Shown: positions 63,961-64,000 of the stretch, piece by piece
Position numbering within the stretch: position 1 is the first letter of the stretch
How the letters are laid out: each line of letters opens with the position of its first letter
NCBI GenBank assembly: GCA_965228575.1
Contig: CBDDHW010000057.1
Coordinates: 1-64,000, forward strand
DNA from: UBA11612 sp965228575
GTDB lineage: Bacteria > Pseudomonadota > Alphaproteobacteria > Rhodospirillales > Rhodospirillaceae
Direction: 5' to 3'
DNA: 64,000 nt
Made by a program: the position numbers and the translations under genes
Notes under the pieces: generated by a model
The model's database searches: none
What the model was told of the DNA's origin: nothing
Seen by the model: the letters and a program-made list of their open reading frames with translations, nothing else

Positions 63961-64000
63961 ATGAGTGAGAAGAAAAAAGAGATTGACTTGAATGAAGCCG
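63961..64000 (+). CDS. DUF1150 family protein, first 13 residues (cut by window edge)
   Basis: The ATG at 63961 has an ideal AAAGGAGG at 63947-63954. The 13 visible codons (MSEKKKEIDLNEA) and the position after hsp20 fit the small DUF1150 proteins that follow Hsp20 in alphaproteobacteria. The call rests on context and a short stretch. Confidence 0.55.
   Translation, partial: MSEKKKEIDLNEA

Noticed and set aside
1..64000. CRISPR arrays, insertion sequences, integrases or phage genes
   Set aside because: No regularly spaced direct repeats of CRISPR size, no transposase or integrase-like products, and no target-site duplications seen.

Overview
The window is chromosomal DNA of an alphaproteobacterium. 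The markers are a Usg-family protein, an Hsp20 followed by a DUF1150 start, a pheA-kdsB-cytochrome c cluster of the kind seen in Hyphomicrobiales and relatives, a short SpoA-only FliN, and a class II GDH/thiamin-enzyme pair. Genus cannot be told from the sequence. I see no insertion sequence, phage, integron or CRISPR array. Coding density is high and most genes are housekeeping or common accessory types.

Layout. 1-2992: prephenate dehydratase (cut by the window edge) and kdsB on the minus strand, facing a membrane-anchored cytochrome c and a HisN-type phosphatase. 3033-10718: a Yej-type peptide ABC importer with two tandem binding proteins (yejA, yejA, yejB, yejE, yejF). 10835-15756: a solitary fliN, a GST, a TPR protein with an alpha/beta hydrolase, and a GT4-GT9 glycosyltransferase pair. 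15861-25129: a translation block, thrS-infC-rpmI-rplT, a terminator, then pheS-ASCH-pheT-lepA; infC must start at a rare ATA codon. 25135-31546: a small membrane protein, tRNA-Ser(GGA), DUF1428, SRPBCC, FkbM methyltransferase, GNAT, a two-subunit molybdenum hydroxylase, and usg. 31548-35524: a duplicated alpha/beta hydrolase and MnmC. 35525-38378: an unusual 0.69-kb non-coding region followed by a DUF6502 gene and a DUF5666 lipoprotein. 38445-42469: GNAT, a decayed cytochrome fragment, pyruvate oxidase and glutamate dehydrogenase. 42475-54763: MFS, Ada, ACT-like protein, dienelactone hydrolase, DUF3750, Uup ABC-F, thioesterase, DHA2 efflux pump, a beta-barrel protein and a TPR methyltransferase. 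54782-64000: a large patatin-like protein, an RND pump with its adaptor, prolyl iminopeptidase, Hsp20 and the start of a DUF1150 gene.

Two things stand out. First, the region 35525-36211 carries helically phased GCAYGGT repeats, a long compound stem-loop that may be an RNA, and two copies of the perfect inverted repeat GTGGGAA-N3-TTCCCAC whose centres are 64 bp apart. It lies just upstream of a DUF6502 protein with a helix-turn-helix-like segment, and together they look like an uncharacterised autoregulated system controlling a lipoprotein. Second, four genes (kdsB, pheT, mnmC and the DUF5666 gene) each carry exactly one surplus base. Two of these are normally essential, so sequence error is the leading explanation. 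The pheT site (TTT TGA) deserves a direct check because it also resembles a +1 slippery stop.
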